From assembly GCA_037974335.1 (NCBI GenBank), contig CM075760.1, positions 28,472,402 to 28,536,401 on the forward strand: 64,000 bases of DNA. Reading direction: 5' to 3'. The notes under the pieces are model-generated. The model worked only from the letters and a program-made list of their open reading frames with translations. It was not told the origin of the DNA and made no database searches. The DNA comes from Prionace glauca (Eukaryota > Chordata > Chondrichthyes > Carcharhiniformes > Carcharhinidae). Shown one piece after another: positions 1 through 10,739 of this stretch. How positions within the stretch are numbered: position 1 is the stretch's first letter; each line of letters opens with the position of its first letter. Both the position numbers and the translations under genes were made by a program.

Positions 1-431
1 CTTGTACTCGTTAGAGTTTAGAAGAATGAGGGGAGATCTCATTGAGACGTATAAGATGATGAATGGGATGGATAGGATAGAGGTGGAGAGACCCTTCCCG
101 CTCAAAAAAGACAGTAGGACTAGGGGGCACAGCCTCAAGATAAAGGGGAGGCGGTTTAGGACAGAGTTGAGGAGGAACTTCTTCACTCAAAGGGTGGTGA
201 ATCTCTGGAATTCTCTGCCCATTGAAGTGGTGGAGGCTGCCTCGCTAAATATTTTTAAGAAGCGGGTTGATGGGCTTTTGACAAGAGAAGGGATTAAGGG
301 TTATGGGGAGAGGGCGGGAAGGTGGAACTGAGCCACGACAGATCAAACATGATCTTATTGAATGTCGGACCAGGCTCGAAGGGCTAGATGACCTACTCCT
401 GCTCCTATTTCTTATGTTCTTATGTTCTTAA
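1..431 (+). mobile_element. CR1-like LINE, 3' end (family A)
   Basis: The reading frame carries the C-terminal part of a CR1-type reverse transcriptase ORF (SLEFRRMRGDLIETYKMMNG, then FFTQRVVNLWNSLP) and ends at a stop near 331. A short 3' UTR follows and closes in TTATG-TTCTTATG-TTCTTA repeats. The 5' part lies outside the window. At least ten other copies of this family occur here and are closely alike, which suggests recent activity. Confidence 0.9.
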
Positions 432-435
432 GGAG

Positions 436-606
436 AAGTACAGTGGCATAGTGGTTAGTACTGCTGACTCACAGCATCAGAAACCTTGGTTCAGTTCCAG
501 TTTTGGGTCATTGTCTGTGTTGAGTTTGTACATTCTCTCTGTGTCTGTACAGGTTTACTCCAGATGCTTTACTTTCCCCTCACACTCCGAAAGACGTACT
601 GGCTTA
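436..606 (+). mobile_element. tRNA-derived SINE (family A), 5' part
   Basis: It begins with a GTGGCATAGTGGTTAGTACTG-like A-box region, then a weak B-box (GGTTCAGTTCC), then the CATTCTCTCTGTGTCTG motif seen in every family A SINE in this window. The 3' half is missing. It abuts the tail of the LINE at 431. Confidence 0.8.
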
Positions 607-725
607 AAAAATGTATTCCAATTGTTGTGATAATGGACTTTTTTTAAAAAAACCATCGTAAGTCTAAATGGCAATTCCTTCCATTGAATCATATCTAATT
701 TTATTCTGTATTTCCTTCCTGACAG

Positions 726-1633
726 TGAACATAATCACAATTGTGACACTGACGAGCAGAAACTGTGGTCTGTCCAAGTGTGTCACTCGTTACCTGGTGG
801 CCATGTCAGTGGGGGATCTGCTGGTCATTATCCTCGACCTGATATTGAGACACATTCCCATTGTTTATTGGCAACACTTTAATTTCCTACACTCGTTCCC
901 CGTGTGTAACATCCACGCTGTCCTGCTTTATGGAGCCACTGACTGTTCTGTCTGGTTCACCGTCACTTTCACCTTTGATCGATTTGTGGCCATTTGTTGT
1001 CCCAAGCTGAGAAGTAAATATTGTACTGAGAAATCGGCGTCTGTGGTTCTGGGAACAGTGACAGTGCTGAGCTGTTTAAAGAACATTATCTGGTATTTTA
1101 TGTTATTAAATACATATTGGCTGCAGAACCTCCCCTGGTTTTGTCACTTCACATATGATGTTATGTACTCTCTGGTCTGGGGAACAATCGAGTTCCTCCA
1201 TTACATTCTAAACCCGTGTGCCCCATTCGTCCTGATTCTGTTGCTCAATGCTCTCACCGTCAGACACATTTTAGTGAGCAACAGAGCCCGCAGGAGACTC
1301 CGGGCTCACCGCAGCGGTGAGAATCCAAGAGACCCAGAGTTGGAGAGTCGAAGGAAATCCATCATTTTGCTATTTGTTATCTCAGCCAATTTCATTATCT
1401 TATGGTCAATATTCATGGTTTATTCAGCATGGAATCGCATGTATGATTTGGGGTTTAAAATTAGATTAGAATTTTATGTTATGGAATTGGGCTTCATGCT
1501 GCAACTCACAAGTTGCTGTACAAATACTGCTATTTACGCTGTGACACAAACTCAGTTCAGGCAGCAGCTAAAAAATGTACTGAAATATCCCCTTACTGTA
1601 ATTTTCCACTCAATACAGCCTGAGAGGAAATGA
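726..1633 (+). CDS. GPR139-like rhodopsin-class G-protein coupled receptor, main coding exon
   Basis: This is an open frame for a seven-transmembrane receptor. Visible landmarks are the TM1/loop segment TLTSRNCGLSKCVTRYLVAM, the TM3 end FTFDRFVAIC (DRF in place of DRY, as is usual in the GPR139/GPR142 group), a basic third loop (NRARRRLRAHRSGE) and TM7/helix 8 LTSCCTNTAIYAVTQTQFRQ. The frame is open from an ATG at 668. However, TTCCTTCCTGACAG ending at 725 is a good splice acceptor, exactly where GPR139 genes begin exon 2 (VNxxTIVxL). I therefore place the exon start at 726 and treat 668-725 as intron; exon 1 is not seen. The family acts at the plasma membrane; the ligand of this copy is unknown. 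No frame breaks. Cartilaginous fishes appear to hold many such genes, so it may be one paralogue of several. It has no visible link to the Ig cluster. Confidence 0.85.
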
Positions 1634-1682
1634 CAACAACAAGACCTCTGACTCTTCCTATTGGGCATTCAAACTGTAAATC

Positions 1683-2432
1683 ACCAAACAGCCTCACAGA
1701 GATAGAAAGACTGACAGATAGATAGAGAGGATAATGTTAGCAACAGTGAGATTATTAGACAGAGACTGGCAAAGAGAGGGAAAGGCACGAAGACTTGCAG
1801 AGCAAAGAATTTCAAAGAGTTTCTAACAGGTACAGGAAACAATGAGATAGAAGAGAGACAAAGACAGAGCCTCACAGAATGTGAAAGACAGAAATAGTGA
1901 GGAAAATGGCGAGGGAGATAAACAGGGAATGAGAAAGACAGAAATAATGAGGAAAATGGCGAGAGAGATATACAGGGAATGAGAAAGGGAGATAGAGGAA
2001 GACAGATTGGAGTTTGTAACACGAGAGGGAGAGGGAGACAAGGGGGGTGGGGGAACGGGAGGCAAAAAGTGATGCAGAAGGAAATAGCCAGAGACAGATA
2101 GAAACAGAGATATCGAGACACAGAACAGGAGTGAATGGGAAAGAGTGGGACTGAAAAAGCACAATGGACAAAGCAAGAGTAAAAGTCAGAGTGAGGTGGG
2201 TGGGGGGGGGGCAGAGAGACAAATAAATTAAAGAGGGACAGGGAGTGGGAGTAGGAGAGTGACACTGGGAGGGGGGGGTGCAGAAGAGACAGAGGGAGAG
2301 TGGGGGAGAGGCGGAGAGACAGCAAAAGACAGAGTGAAACATCGAGAGAGACAGAGGCACAGAGAGACATAGAGAAAGAGTGACAGAGAGAGAGCCACAA
2401 GAAACATAGAGAGAGGTAGAGAGATTTATCTA
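1683..2432. repeat. Purine-rich (GA) low-complexity tract
   Basis: About 750 bp of imperfect GAGA/GACAGA sequence starts just after the receptor stop codon. It contains an exact-length 50-bp tandem duplication (1881-1930 and 1931-1980) differing at a few bases. The long open frames on the opposite strand are products of the CT bias (Ser/Leu/Pro-rich) and are not genes. Confidence 0.9.
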
Positions 2433-2599
2433 AGGACTTCAACGGTAACCATCAGGTGGAGCTTTGGAATATGAGCTCCCTGATTGAGGCAGTTAATGCT
2501 GTCCAATCCGGGAGCCCGGCAGACATGCATAGTATGGTGTGTCTGGGTTACCGGAATTCAGGATGTGTACACTCAGGTGTGGATGTGATGGATTGTAGG

Positions 2600-2774
2600 T
2601 TTTATCACTTGAGTATTAATGCAAGAACTCAGCTAATGTTCTGGGCATACGGATTCCGATCACGTCACCGCAGATGGTGGAATTTGAGTAAATATATCTG
2701 GAGTTTAGAATTCATTAGTGACCATAAAAACATTGTCCATTTTCAGAAAGACCCACCTGGTTTATTAATGTCAT
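2600..2774 (+). mobile_element. tRNA-derived SINE (family B), first part, split by a foldback element
   Basis: It contains the B-box-like and body motifs of this family (GATGGTGGAATTTGAGT, then ATTAGTGACCATAAAAACATTG, then CCCACCTGGTTTATTAATGTC). The sequence resumes at 3023 after the foldback insertion, at CAATGTCCCAGGAAAGGGCC. Related copies lie near 4990, 32770 and 42935. The stretch 2433-2599 before it is unassigned. Confidence 0.65.
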
Positions 2775-3022
2775 GATGTGGATATGCTGGCGTTGGACTG
2801 GGGTAGACACAGTAAAAAGTCTGACAACACCAGGTTTAAGTCCAACCGATTTATTTGATAGTAAATTCACTAGCTTTCGAGGTTACCCTCTTCGTCAGGT
2901 GAATGTTCGCCACCAGAACTCTCCATTCACCTGACAAAGAGGGTAACCTCGAAAGCTAGTGAATTAACTATCAAATAAATCAGTTGGACTTAAACCTGGT
3001 GTTGTCAGACTTTTTACTGTGC
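2773..3022. mobile_element. Foldback (palindromic) retroposon, copy 1
   Basis: Two arms of about 110 bp face each other. The left arm, from CACAGTAAAAAGTCTGACAA, is mirrored by the right arm ending TTGTCAGACTTTTTACTGTG. The left end carries about 35 extra bases (ATGTGGATATGCTGGCGTTG). Flanks TTATTAATGTC (2762-2772) and TTATCAATGTC (3023-3033) look like an 11-bp target duplication with one mismatch. It has no coding capacity. It has the same ends as the elements at 20601 and 36677. Confidence 0.75.
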
Positions 3023-3094
3023 TTATCAATGTCCCAGGAAAGGGCCACAGCAATGTGGTTGACACTTCACTACCCTCTGAACATGGGCAACTAG
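3023..3094 (+). mobile_element. SINE family B, continuation after the foldback insertion
   Basis: It holds the family B 3' motif GCCACAGCAATGTGGTTGAC followed by CCCTCTGAACATGGGCAACTAGG. The same motif occurs at about 43130-43190. It joins directly to the LTR-element fossil that follows. Confidence 0.7.
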
Positions 3095-4603
3095 GCATCA
3101 GATTTGCAAAGGAAGATGCCTTGAGTTGGCTACAATTAACGGACACTGGTCACATCCCCAGTGTAAGTGATGGCAATCATGAACTTTTTCAAAACTCTCC
3201 TAGTGGCAGCCAATAATATTTGGCTTTGGATACAAAATTACCCAGTCCTGAATAAACTGAAGCAGCGAGCGCTGATGGGGGAAACCAAAAGGCCGTTACA
3301 GCCTGAATTGTGCCCATATTGGAGTAGCAGAGGACAGTTGACTGTGGAAGATGGCACACGCCGATGGGATTCAAGACAGTCATCCTGAGCCAAGGTTCAC
3401 CATCCCATCTTCGCGGTACTCGTGGCCACCCAGGAGTGACAAACTTAATAACCTGCAAATTGCCGCGTCTGTGGCCAGGTATGAATACAGGTATTTGGTC
3501 GTGGGTCAGTGTTGGCAATGTCAACAAGGGACGAATGTCACCAGTCACTACTCTTCACACTTGGGAATGGCTGGGACGGCCGTAGACGTGGCTGCACATG
3601 GTCAGTGCCGGGCCATTCATGGGGTCTGTGATCCTGATAATGGGAGATGCTGATTCACAATGGATGGCCATACAGAGAGTGAGTTCATCAAACACAAGGA
3701 CAAGAGTGGAGAAACTTCACTCCTCTTTCTTGACACCCGGGATCCCACAGGCGTTGGTTTCTGAACATGGACCACACTTCAACTGCCAGGACTTTGTGCA
3801 TTGCAACAAATTGAACAGAATTTGACACGTTAGGACAGTGCCCATATTCCCCATCATCCAACGGTCTGGCAGAAAGAGCGGCCCAAACAGTAAAAAGAGG
3901 TTCAAAAAACTATCCCACAGCCTCCTTTGACACCAAACTATCCAGATTGCTCTTCAATTACAGGACAACATCCCCCCAATCACCACTCCCCTCCCCTCTT
4001 CAACAAATGGAATAGCCCAAGCAGAGTTGCACATGATCACTCTTCCCAAAGTCTAATTTTCCGAGGGTGGGAGCTGACACCCAGAGCCGTTTCCATCAAC
4101 TGGGACAGGCTGTTAAAGGCAGTTGTTAGGCTATTAGTTAAGAATCATGGCAATGGATACGCTGGTTATGAGACACGTTCAGGTCAGGAACAAGGCCAGA
4201 TTCCTATCAAGTCCGCTTGGGAGATACCATCCTATGGGAATGTTTCAAACATCTACAAACCGTGGAACCCCAAGACATGCAGGGAAAATCAATTCCCCGC
4301 ACACCCCGAACTTTCAGATACTTTCAGAATTCCAGATGCTCCGGCTCCTGCTCTCCATCTCCACCAGTGAGAAACTCGGAGTCTGAAATGGACAGGACGG
4401 GTTTAGCCTCTCGGCCACATTGTCTCCCGATAAAGGGAACTCGGGCCACAACGCTCATGGTGGAAGAGGCGAGCTCCGGTCTGCTGAACCCCACTCACCT
4501 CCGAGGCTGAGCAGGTGGAACCAGACCCAGCAGTGAAATTTCAAAGAAAGGCTTCCAAGCCGGTCAGCCCTCGGCGGTTACTCAGACCGAGAGGGGGAGG
4601 GGT
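3095..4603 (+). mobile_element. Ty3/gypsy LTR retrotransposon fossil, 3' pol part
   Basis: Broken remnant of a Ty3/gypsy (Metaviridae-like) element. Recognisable parts in order are the end of the RNase H region, the integrase zinc-finger area (3230-3560), the integrase core (about 3600-3870) and the integrase C-terminal region. A purine-rich tract (GAGGGGGAGGGG, near 4590) then precedes the LTR. No gag, protease, RT or 5' LTR is present. It carries several breaks and looks old. A second, inverted remnant of the same family lies at 58018-59155. Confidence 0.8.
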
Positions 4604-4850
4604 GTAATAACTTAAAATTGATTAATGAGTTGGGCATGACCAAGTATGAACTTCGGAATGAGGCCTGTGAAATCTGCCTATTGAGGGATCTCCACAGACT
4701 GTAAGTTGCAGAGAGTGAAACGCTGAGAGTTGGGGAAAGTGTGGGAGTTTAGGGAAGTGGATGGAGAGGTGTTGCTGTGTCTTGTGTCCCTTACTACCCG
4801 GTCCATACTGCCATTTCCAGTTGGGTCGGTGTCTATCAGGTATTATAGTT
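4604..4850 (+). mobile_element. 3' LTR remnant of the Ty3/gypsy fossil
   Basis: It begins TGTAATAACTT directly after the polypurine tract. It matches the LTR-side sequence of the inverted copy at 58018-58248 over roughly 230 bp (shared AATGAGTTG, GTGAAATCTGCC, GAGAGTTGGGG and GGGAGTTTAGGGAAGTGG). The outer end is not clear; it may reach about 4960. No matching 5' LTR is seen. Confidence 0.65.
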
Positions 4851-4959
4851 CAGAAAGTGACTTGCAACCAACAGAAGCAGCTGATTCGTGAGTAAGTTCT
4901 TGGAAGGGAAACTGAGGAAATTTTCTGAGTAGCTCCTACTGATGTCATAATTTCAGGAT

Positions 4960-5135
4960 GGATTCCTCATGTTGTTAATGTTCTAGGTACGAATCCGCTC
5001 ACTGCATCTGATGGAATTTGAATCAAATAAAAATTGTCTGGAAATAAAAATCTACTGATGACCATAAAACCATATTTGATTGTCGAAAGGACCAATTTCT
5101 TTCACTGATGTCCTTTAGGGAAGGAAATCTACCAG
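4960..5135 (+). mobile_element. SINE family B fragment
   Basis: It shares the family B series GATGGAATTTGAATCAAATA, then AAATCTACTGATGACCATAA, then TGATGTCCTTTAGGGAAGGA. It ends in GGAAATCTACC, where the family consensus continues. Confidence 0.65.
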
Positions 5136-5139
5136 GGAG

Positions 5140-8090
5140 AGGGGAATAAAGCAAAGGTGAATTAGCTGAAGTGGAACTAGAGAAGGGCCAGTAAAACTCA
5201 GAGAAAGAACAGAAATAGTGTGGCTCCTAATTAAAGCGGGTCCGGCAGGCTGAAGTGCATTTGTTTCAGTACAAAAAGTGTAACAGGTAAGGCTGATGGA
5301 CTTGGAGCTTGGATTCGTTCTTGGAACTGTGATGTTGCTGCTATTACAGAGACTTGGTTAAGGAAAGGAGAGGAATGACAGCTTAACGTACAAGGATGCC
5401 GATGATTCAAGCAGGATAGAAAATGATGTTACAGGGGAGGGACATTTTCAAGACTGGTAAGGAGAATATTGCAGCAGCACTGCAGGAGGACTGCATCCAA
5501 TGTAGTTCGCATGGCTTATACAGCGAGGCAGTATGGGTAGAGTGCAGGAATAGGAAGAGTGTACTCACAAGATTCAGCATTTTTTATTGGCCTCCCAACA
5601 ACTAGCGGGAGATTGAGAAAGAGATATGAATGAGAATTTGGCAAGATGCAAAAGTAACAGGGTTGTTGTGGTGGGAGAGTTAACTTCCTCAAAATTGACA
5701 GGGACTCATTTTGTGCTGAGTGTGTGGATGGGGCAGAGTTTGTAAGGAGCATCCAGGAGGGCTTCCCAAACAATTATATAGAAAGTCCAACTAGGGAAGC
5801 GGCTGAACTGGACCTGGGAATAGGGAATCAGCCTGGACAGGTGGTCGACATTTCAGTGGGGGAGCAGTTGGGGAACAGAGAGCACAACTCAGTAAGTGTT
5901 AAGGTACGGACAGAGAAAGGTAAGTGTAATACTCAAGTGAAGACATTAAACTAGGGGATGACTAATTATAACAATATTGGGCAGAAACGGAAGAATGTAG
6001 ATTGGGGCAAATATTTGAGGATAAATCAACATCTGGCGCATGGGAGGCTTTCAAGTTCAAGTTGATAGGAATTCCGGACTGGCACATTCCAATGAGAATG
6101 AAGGGTAGGTATCCAAATTTCGGGAACATTGTAAAATGAGAGAAATTATGAGCCTCGTCAAAGTGGGAAAAAAAGTTTTTTTCTGTCCTAGGAAGACACA
6201 AAACAATTATGAAATTATGAAATACAAGGAAAGTAAAACGAAACTTAAGCAAAGACTAAAGAGGGCGAAAAGGGGTCACGAGAATTAATTTGCCGCAGGA
6301 TGGAAGAAAATCCGAAGGCGTTTTACACATATATAAAGAGCAAATGTTTAGCCAGGGAAGGGGTTGGCACACCCGAGGACAGGTGAGGGATTCTATGCGC
6401 GGATCCAGGGAAATGACGAGGTATTGAATACTTCAAGTCAGTATTCACTAAAGAGAAGTACTTAGTGCATGATGAGTCTGGGAAAGGATGCACAAGTAGT
6501 TTGAGTCATGTTGAGATCAAAAAGGAGGAGATATTGGGGTTCTTGAGATACATTAAGGTAGATAAGTCCCCAGGGCCTAATGTGATATACCACAGAATAA
6601 TGCGAGAGGCCAGGAGGAAATTGCTGGGGTCTTGAGAGAAATCTTTGTATCATCACTGGCTATAGTGGAAGAATGAGGATTGGAGAATAGCCGATTTTTG
6701 TTTAGGAAGAATGGCAACAATAATCCAGGTAAGCACAGGCTAGTGAGTCTTACATCAGTGGTCAGGAAATTATTGAAGAAAATTCTTCGAGACAGGATTT
6801 AATCCCTCTTTGAAATAAGTGGATGTATTAGTGAAAGGCAACATGCTTTTTTGAAGACCAGATCGTGTCTGACTAACGTGATCAAGTTTATTTTTTGAGG
6901 AAGTGACGAAGATGATTGATGGTGGTAGAGCAGTGGATATTGTCTACGTGGACACCAGTAAACCCTCTGACAAGATCCCTCATGGCAGAGAGGTACAGAA
7001 TTTGCAGTAAAATGAGATCAGAGGTGAGCTGGCGGTAGATGGAGAACTGGCTCAGTCATAGAAAACAGAGTGTAGCTGTGCAAGTGTGCGTTTCTGAATG
7101 GAGTGTTGTGGCTCAGGGATCAGTTCTGGAACCTTTATTGTTTGTCATGGATATATAAATGATTAGAAGGAAATTGGGGAATCAGCTTGGAGATAATCGA
7201 CACGTTGGGGGAAAGGTTGGAAAGCAGAGGATGGTGATTTCAGGTAAATCGTGACAGGGCAAAAAGAACTAATTGGTTGAATGGACAAGTAATTTGCATA
7301 TTTAAATTTATTGCAGAGAAAAGTTACATGATCAGTTTTGTTCAACAGAATGTGGAGAAAAAAAATGGAAATGATGAAAAGTGAATATAGACGCCGAGGG
7401 ACTTGAGTGAATATGTGTACAAATCATTTATGATGCAAGACAGGTTGAGACAGCTGCAAACAAAAATAAAGTGAATAGTTTTTGTCTATTGGGGAAAAGA
7501 ATACAGAAGCAAGGAAGTTGTGCTAAATTTGTAGAAAACACTTGGAAAATCGTCAACCGAAAAATTCGGTCCAATTTTCGGCACCGAACTCAGGCAGAAT
7601 GTAAAGTCAATAAGCTGGATGGAAAGGAAAACACGAGAATAAGTCCAGAGGTCAGAAAGTTCAGTGACGAAAATATTTTGGAGAAGTTCGGACTAATTTC
7701 CTTGACAGGAAGTTGCTGATGTGACTTTAACGAGGCATTCAAAATCCTGAGGGGTCTTGACAGAGTAGATAGAGAGAAACTGTTCAATGGCAGAAGGATC
7801 TTGACACAGAGGGAGCGGGTTGAAGTAAATTGGTGGAAGAAACATGGAGACATCAGGAAAAACATTGTCAGACAGTGAGTGATCCAGATCTGGAATGTGC
7901 TGTTTGAGAATGTGGTGCAGGCAGCGCCAATTAATGAGTTCAAAATGGGATTGGATAATTGTCTGAAAATGAACAAAATGCTAGACTGTGGGGTCCAGAG
8001 TGTTATTGGATGAATTGCTCCTTTCGGGGGCCAACACATACATGACGCTTCAAAATGGCTTTCTTCCCTGCTGTAAGTACTTTATCAATG
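5140..8090 (+). mobile_element. Old, decayed CR1-like LINE (endonuclease to 3' end)
   Basis: The pieces are in the right order for a nearly full non-LTR element. They are the endonuclease motif AAITETWLRKG (near 5340), the stretch leading to SPGPNV (near 6565), RT pieces resembling RQHAFLKTRSCLTNVIKF (near 6840), the VRPxLEYC-like region (near 7560) and the 3' motif FKILRGLDRVDREKLFNGRR (near 7740). The 3' end resembles TTCCCTGCTGTAAGTA. Many frame shifts and stops make it a clear relic, far older than family A. No host gene is seen here. Confidence 0.75.
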
Positions 8091-8092
8091 TT

Positions 8093-8160
8093 GAAAGGGT
8101 GACAGTGGCAGAGTGGTAATATCTCTGTGAGGGTAGGCCAATTTCTCAAGATAAATATTC
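8093..8160 (+). mobile_element. SINE family B, 5' fragment
   Basis: GTGACAGTGGCAGAGTGGTA followed by ATCTCTG matches the A-box end of family B SINEs. The rest is diverged. Confidence 0.4.
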
Positions 8161-8179
8161 AAGTCCAACTACAACAGCC

Positions 8180-8930
8180 TTCAAAATGCAATTACAATTT
8201 TGAATGTAAAGGTCATTTCCGTGATTGCGGCCATGACCTGAAATATATCAGATTCTCTAATGCCCTGCAGAAAATAAAACTTTCCATCTTTTCTCAGTTT
8301 AGCCCAGAGGTGACTCTAGGCGCACACGTCCTTGGCTATTACGTGCCTTTTATGATTTTCTAGAAAACCAGTAAATTCAATGTATTAGCGATTGCTAATA
8401 TATGCTGGCCTTACCAGCTGGATATTCAGCCCATGAAAGAATGAGAAACAGCAACTAAAATCAGCATTTCACAACTCCTGCAATAGCAAAGCTTGTCCAG
8501 GAGATGGCAGCGAAACGGCATTTTTTGGCACGACAATATACAGAAGATCGTCTCAGTTATTTCTATAATAGACTCCGTCTTTGCCCATCCTAAACGTGAC
8601 CCAGTTTATATGACACGAAATCATATTTCTGATTATATGACAATAATCTCAGTTGATTCTGTACTCAGCAAAATCCCAGTTGTTTGAGTATGGCATGTCT
8701 TTGTTTATATGAGAAAATACCACGCTGGTTAGAGGGTGTTAGATACTGTATACACCCTCTCAGTAATGACTGAACTGGGCCCAGTCTGCATCTATATTAG
8801 TACAGGTGCTATATTGATATCTGGTGTATTCGGCCCTGTCTCAATATTACTGCACGAAACCAGTCTCTCGATTATATTGCAACGGATAGTATTAGTTGGA
8901 TTCGCCATGCAAAATTGTCCGTTATTTTCC
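8180..8930. other. No gene seen; faint degenerate tandem structure
   Basis: Between about 8540 and 8880 the phrases CCCAGTTTATATGAC, CCCAGTTGTTTGAG, GGGCCCAGTCTGCATCTATA and ACCAGTCTCTCGATTATA recur at uneven spacing, as in a worn minisatellite. No coding or RNA feature is supported. Confidence 0.35.
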
Positions 8931-8944
8931 CTCAGAATATGTGG

Positions 8945-9066
8945 AATAGCCATGGTAAATGTGTGGGGCTTACGGGGATAGGGCAGAGGGGAGGACCTGG
9001 GGTAGGACGCAGACTCGGTGGGCCAGATAGCCTTTCTTCTGAACTGTAGGAATTTTATGGTTCTAT
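8945..9066 (+). mobile_element. SINE family A, 3' end
   Basis: It contains the 3' motifs of family A: TTACGGGGATAGGG, CAGACTCGGTGGGCCAGATA, then CTGTAGGAATTTTATGGTTC-TATG. The tail resembles CR1-type ATTCTATG, suggesting LINE-driven mobilisation. Confidence 0.75.
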
Positions 9067-10151
9067 GCCTAACAAACATCATTAACATTTGTGTGCTTAC
9101 TTATTTTAAACATTCTATTTTCTAATAACACCTTTGGAGAAATGAAATCTTTTAGCAATTCCCCTTCAGTTTTCCCAGTGAGAACCTTCAACCCATCTCT
9201 GCCTTCCCTGAGTGCATAAAAACACCAAACAGTTCATGTGTTTCAACTGAAGAACGTTTAATATGTAATTATTTACTGACAACCCTTCTGTTGTGTGCTC
9301 TTGCATATAAAATTATTGCAGCCTCACTATTTTGTTCCCGGTGATGACTTATCTGTCTTTAGAGATCTGTTGGAAAATTGATAAATCACGTCTCGAATGA
9401 CGGGGAGATTATGAAAATTGTTCTTCTCAATGTCTCATTAAACTTCCTGATATAGGACTCAATTGTGTACTGATTTGTGAAAATGGTAATGAAAATGACC
9501 CTGGATATATAGCCGACAGGAGATAATTACACCTGGAATTCTCAGACTTCTTATTTCTATTGATGCAAAGGATTGAAACATCTGCTCCTCTCCAGAGAAG
9601 GAACAATATTTATGTTTAGCCGTTACCTTCACCAATTCCATGGTAACCACCCTAAACATCTTCTGCTGTGTATCGGTTGTATAATCTACGTAATGCGATG
9701 AATCAGGATCAGGTGCATCATAAGACTGGCCAGACCTTATGTGATATAAACAGTGATATCACCTGGTGAACAAGGACTGCAGCGGTTCAAGATAGCAGGT
9801 CATCACCACATTGTCAGGGGCAATCAGAGAAGGGCAACAGATGTCAGTGCTGCCCACATCCTATAAATGATTAAACATAATGCTCCAACAACAGAAGAAG
9901 AATCTAATCTAATATAGACAGATATGCTCGCGCAATGATGACATAAACTGGCTGGGAGAATCACGTAAACCAACGTATGAGTTCTCCAGAGTAAGAGAGA
10001 CAGAACATGATATAACATTTACATAAACAATTTTTGTGCGTGTAGAAAAAGTGATTTGTCCAATAACGACAGGCAGGGGTCAAATGCAGCAAAATCTGAT
10101 GCAGGTTCTAATTCACAACGGATTGGGTAACGGTTTCCAAAAATAATCATA
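9067..10151. other. No feature recognised
   Basis: AT-rich sequence with no convincing frame, splice-bounded exon, RNA or repeat family. Confidence 0.5.
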
Positions 10152-10739
10152 GAGAATTAGAACAATATAATTTGAATGACGGGCTCCAGTGTATCACTGA
10201 CAGAGACAGCTGGGCCCGGAGTCAGGCTGGAACCTGAGAATTAGAACATTACAATGTGAATGACTGGCTCCAGTGTATCACTGACAGAGACAGCTGGGCC
10301 CGGAGTCAGACTGGAACCTGAGAATTAGAACATTACAATGTGAATGACTGGCCCCAGTGTATCACTAACAGAGAGAGCTGGGCCCGGAGTCAGACTGGGA
10401 CCTGAGAATTAGAACATTACAATGTGAATGACTGGCCCCAGTGTATCACTGACAGAGACAGCTGAGCCCGGAGTCAGACTGGAACCTGAGAATTAGAACA
10501 TTACAATGTGAATGACTGGCCCCAGTGTGTCACTGACAGAGACGGCTGGGCCCGGAGTCAGACTGGGACCTGAGAATTAGAACATTACAATGTGAATGAC
10601 TGGCCCCAGTGTATCACTAACAGAGACAGCTGGGCCCGGAGTCAGACTGGGACCTGAGAATTAGAACATTACAATGTGAATGACTGGCCCCAGTGTATCA
10701 CCAACAGAGACAGCTGGGCCCAGAGTCAGACTGGGACCT
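10152..10739. repeat. 84-bp minisatellite, 7 units
   Basis: GAGAATTAGAACATTACAAT recurs at 10152, 10236, 10320, 10404, 10488, 10572 and 10656, an exact 84-bp period. Each unit continues with GTGAATGACTGGCCCCAGTG and AGCTGGGCCCGGAGTCAGAC. The first unit is the most diverged; later units differ at a few sites. The array stops after CTGGGACCTGA. Confidence 0.97.

Noticed and set aside
2-331. A 109-codon frame that looks like a small gene.
   Set aside because: It is the C-terminus of the CR1-like RT, repeated at 14094, 19235 and 61784 with the same 3' tail.
1681-2442. Long minus-strand open frames of 253, 162 and 117 codons.
   Set aside because: They are Ser/Leu/Pro/Cys-rich readings of a CT-biased low-complexity tract. 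Several frames are open at once, as expected from composition.
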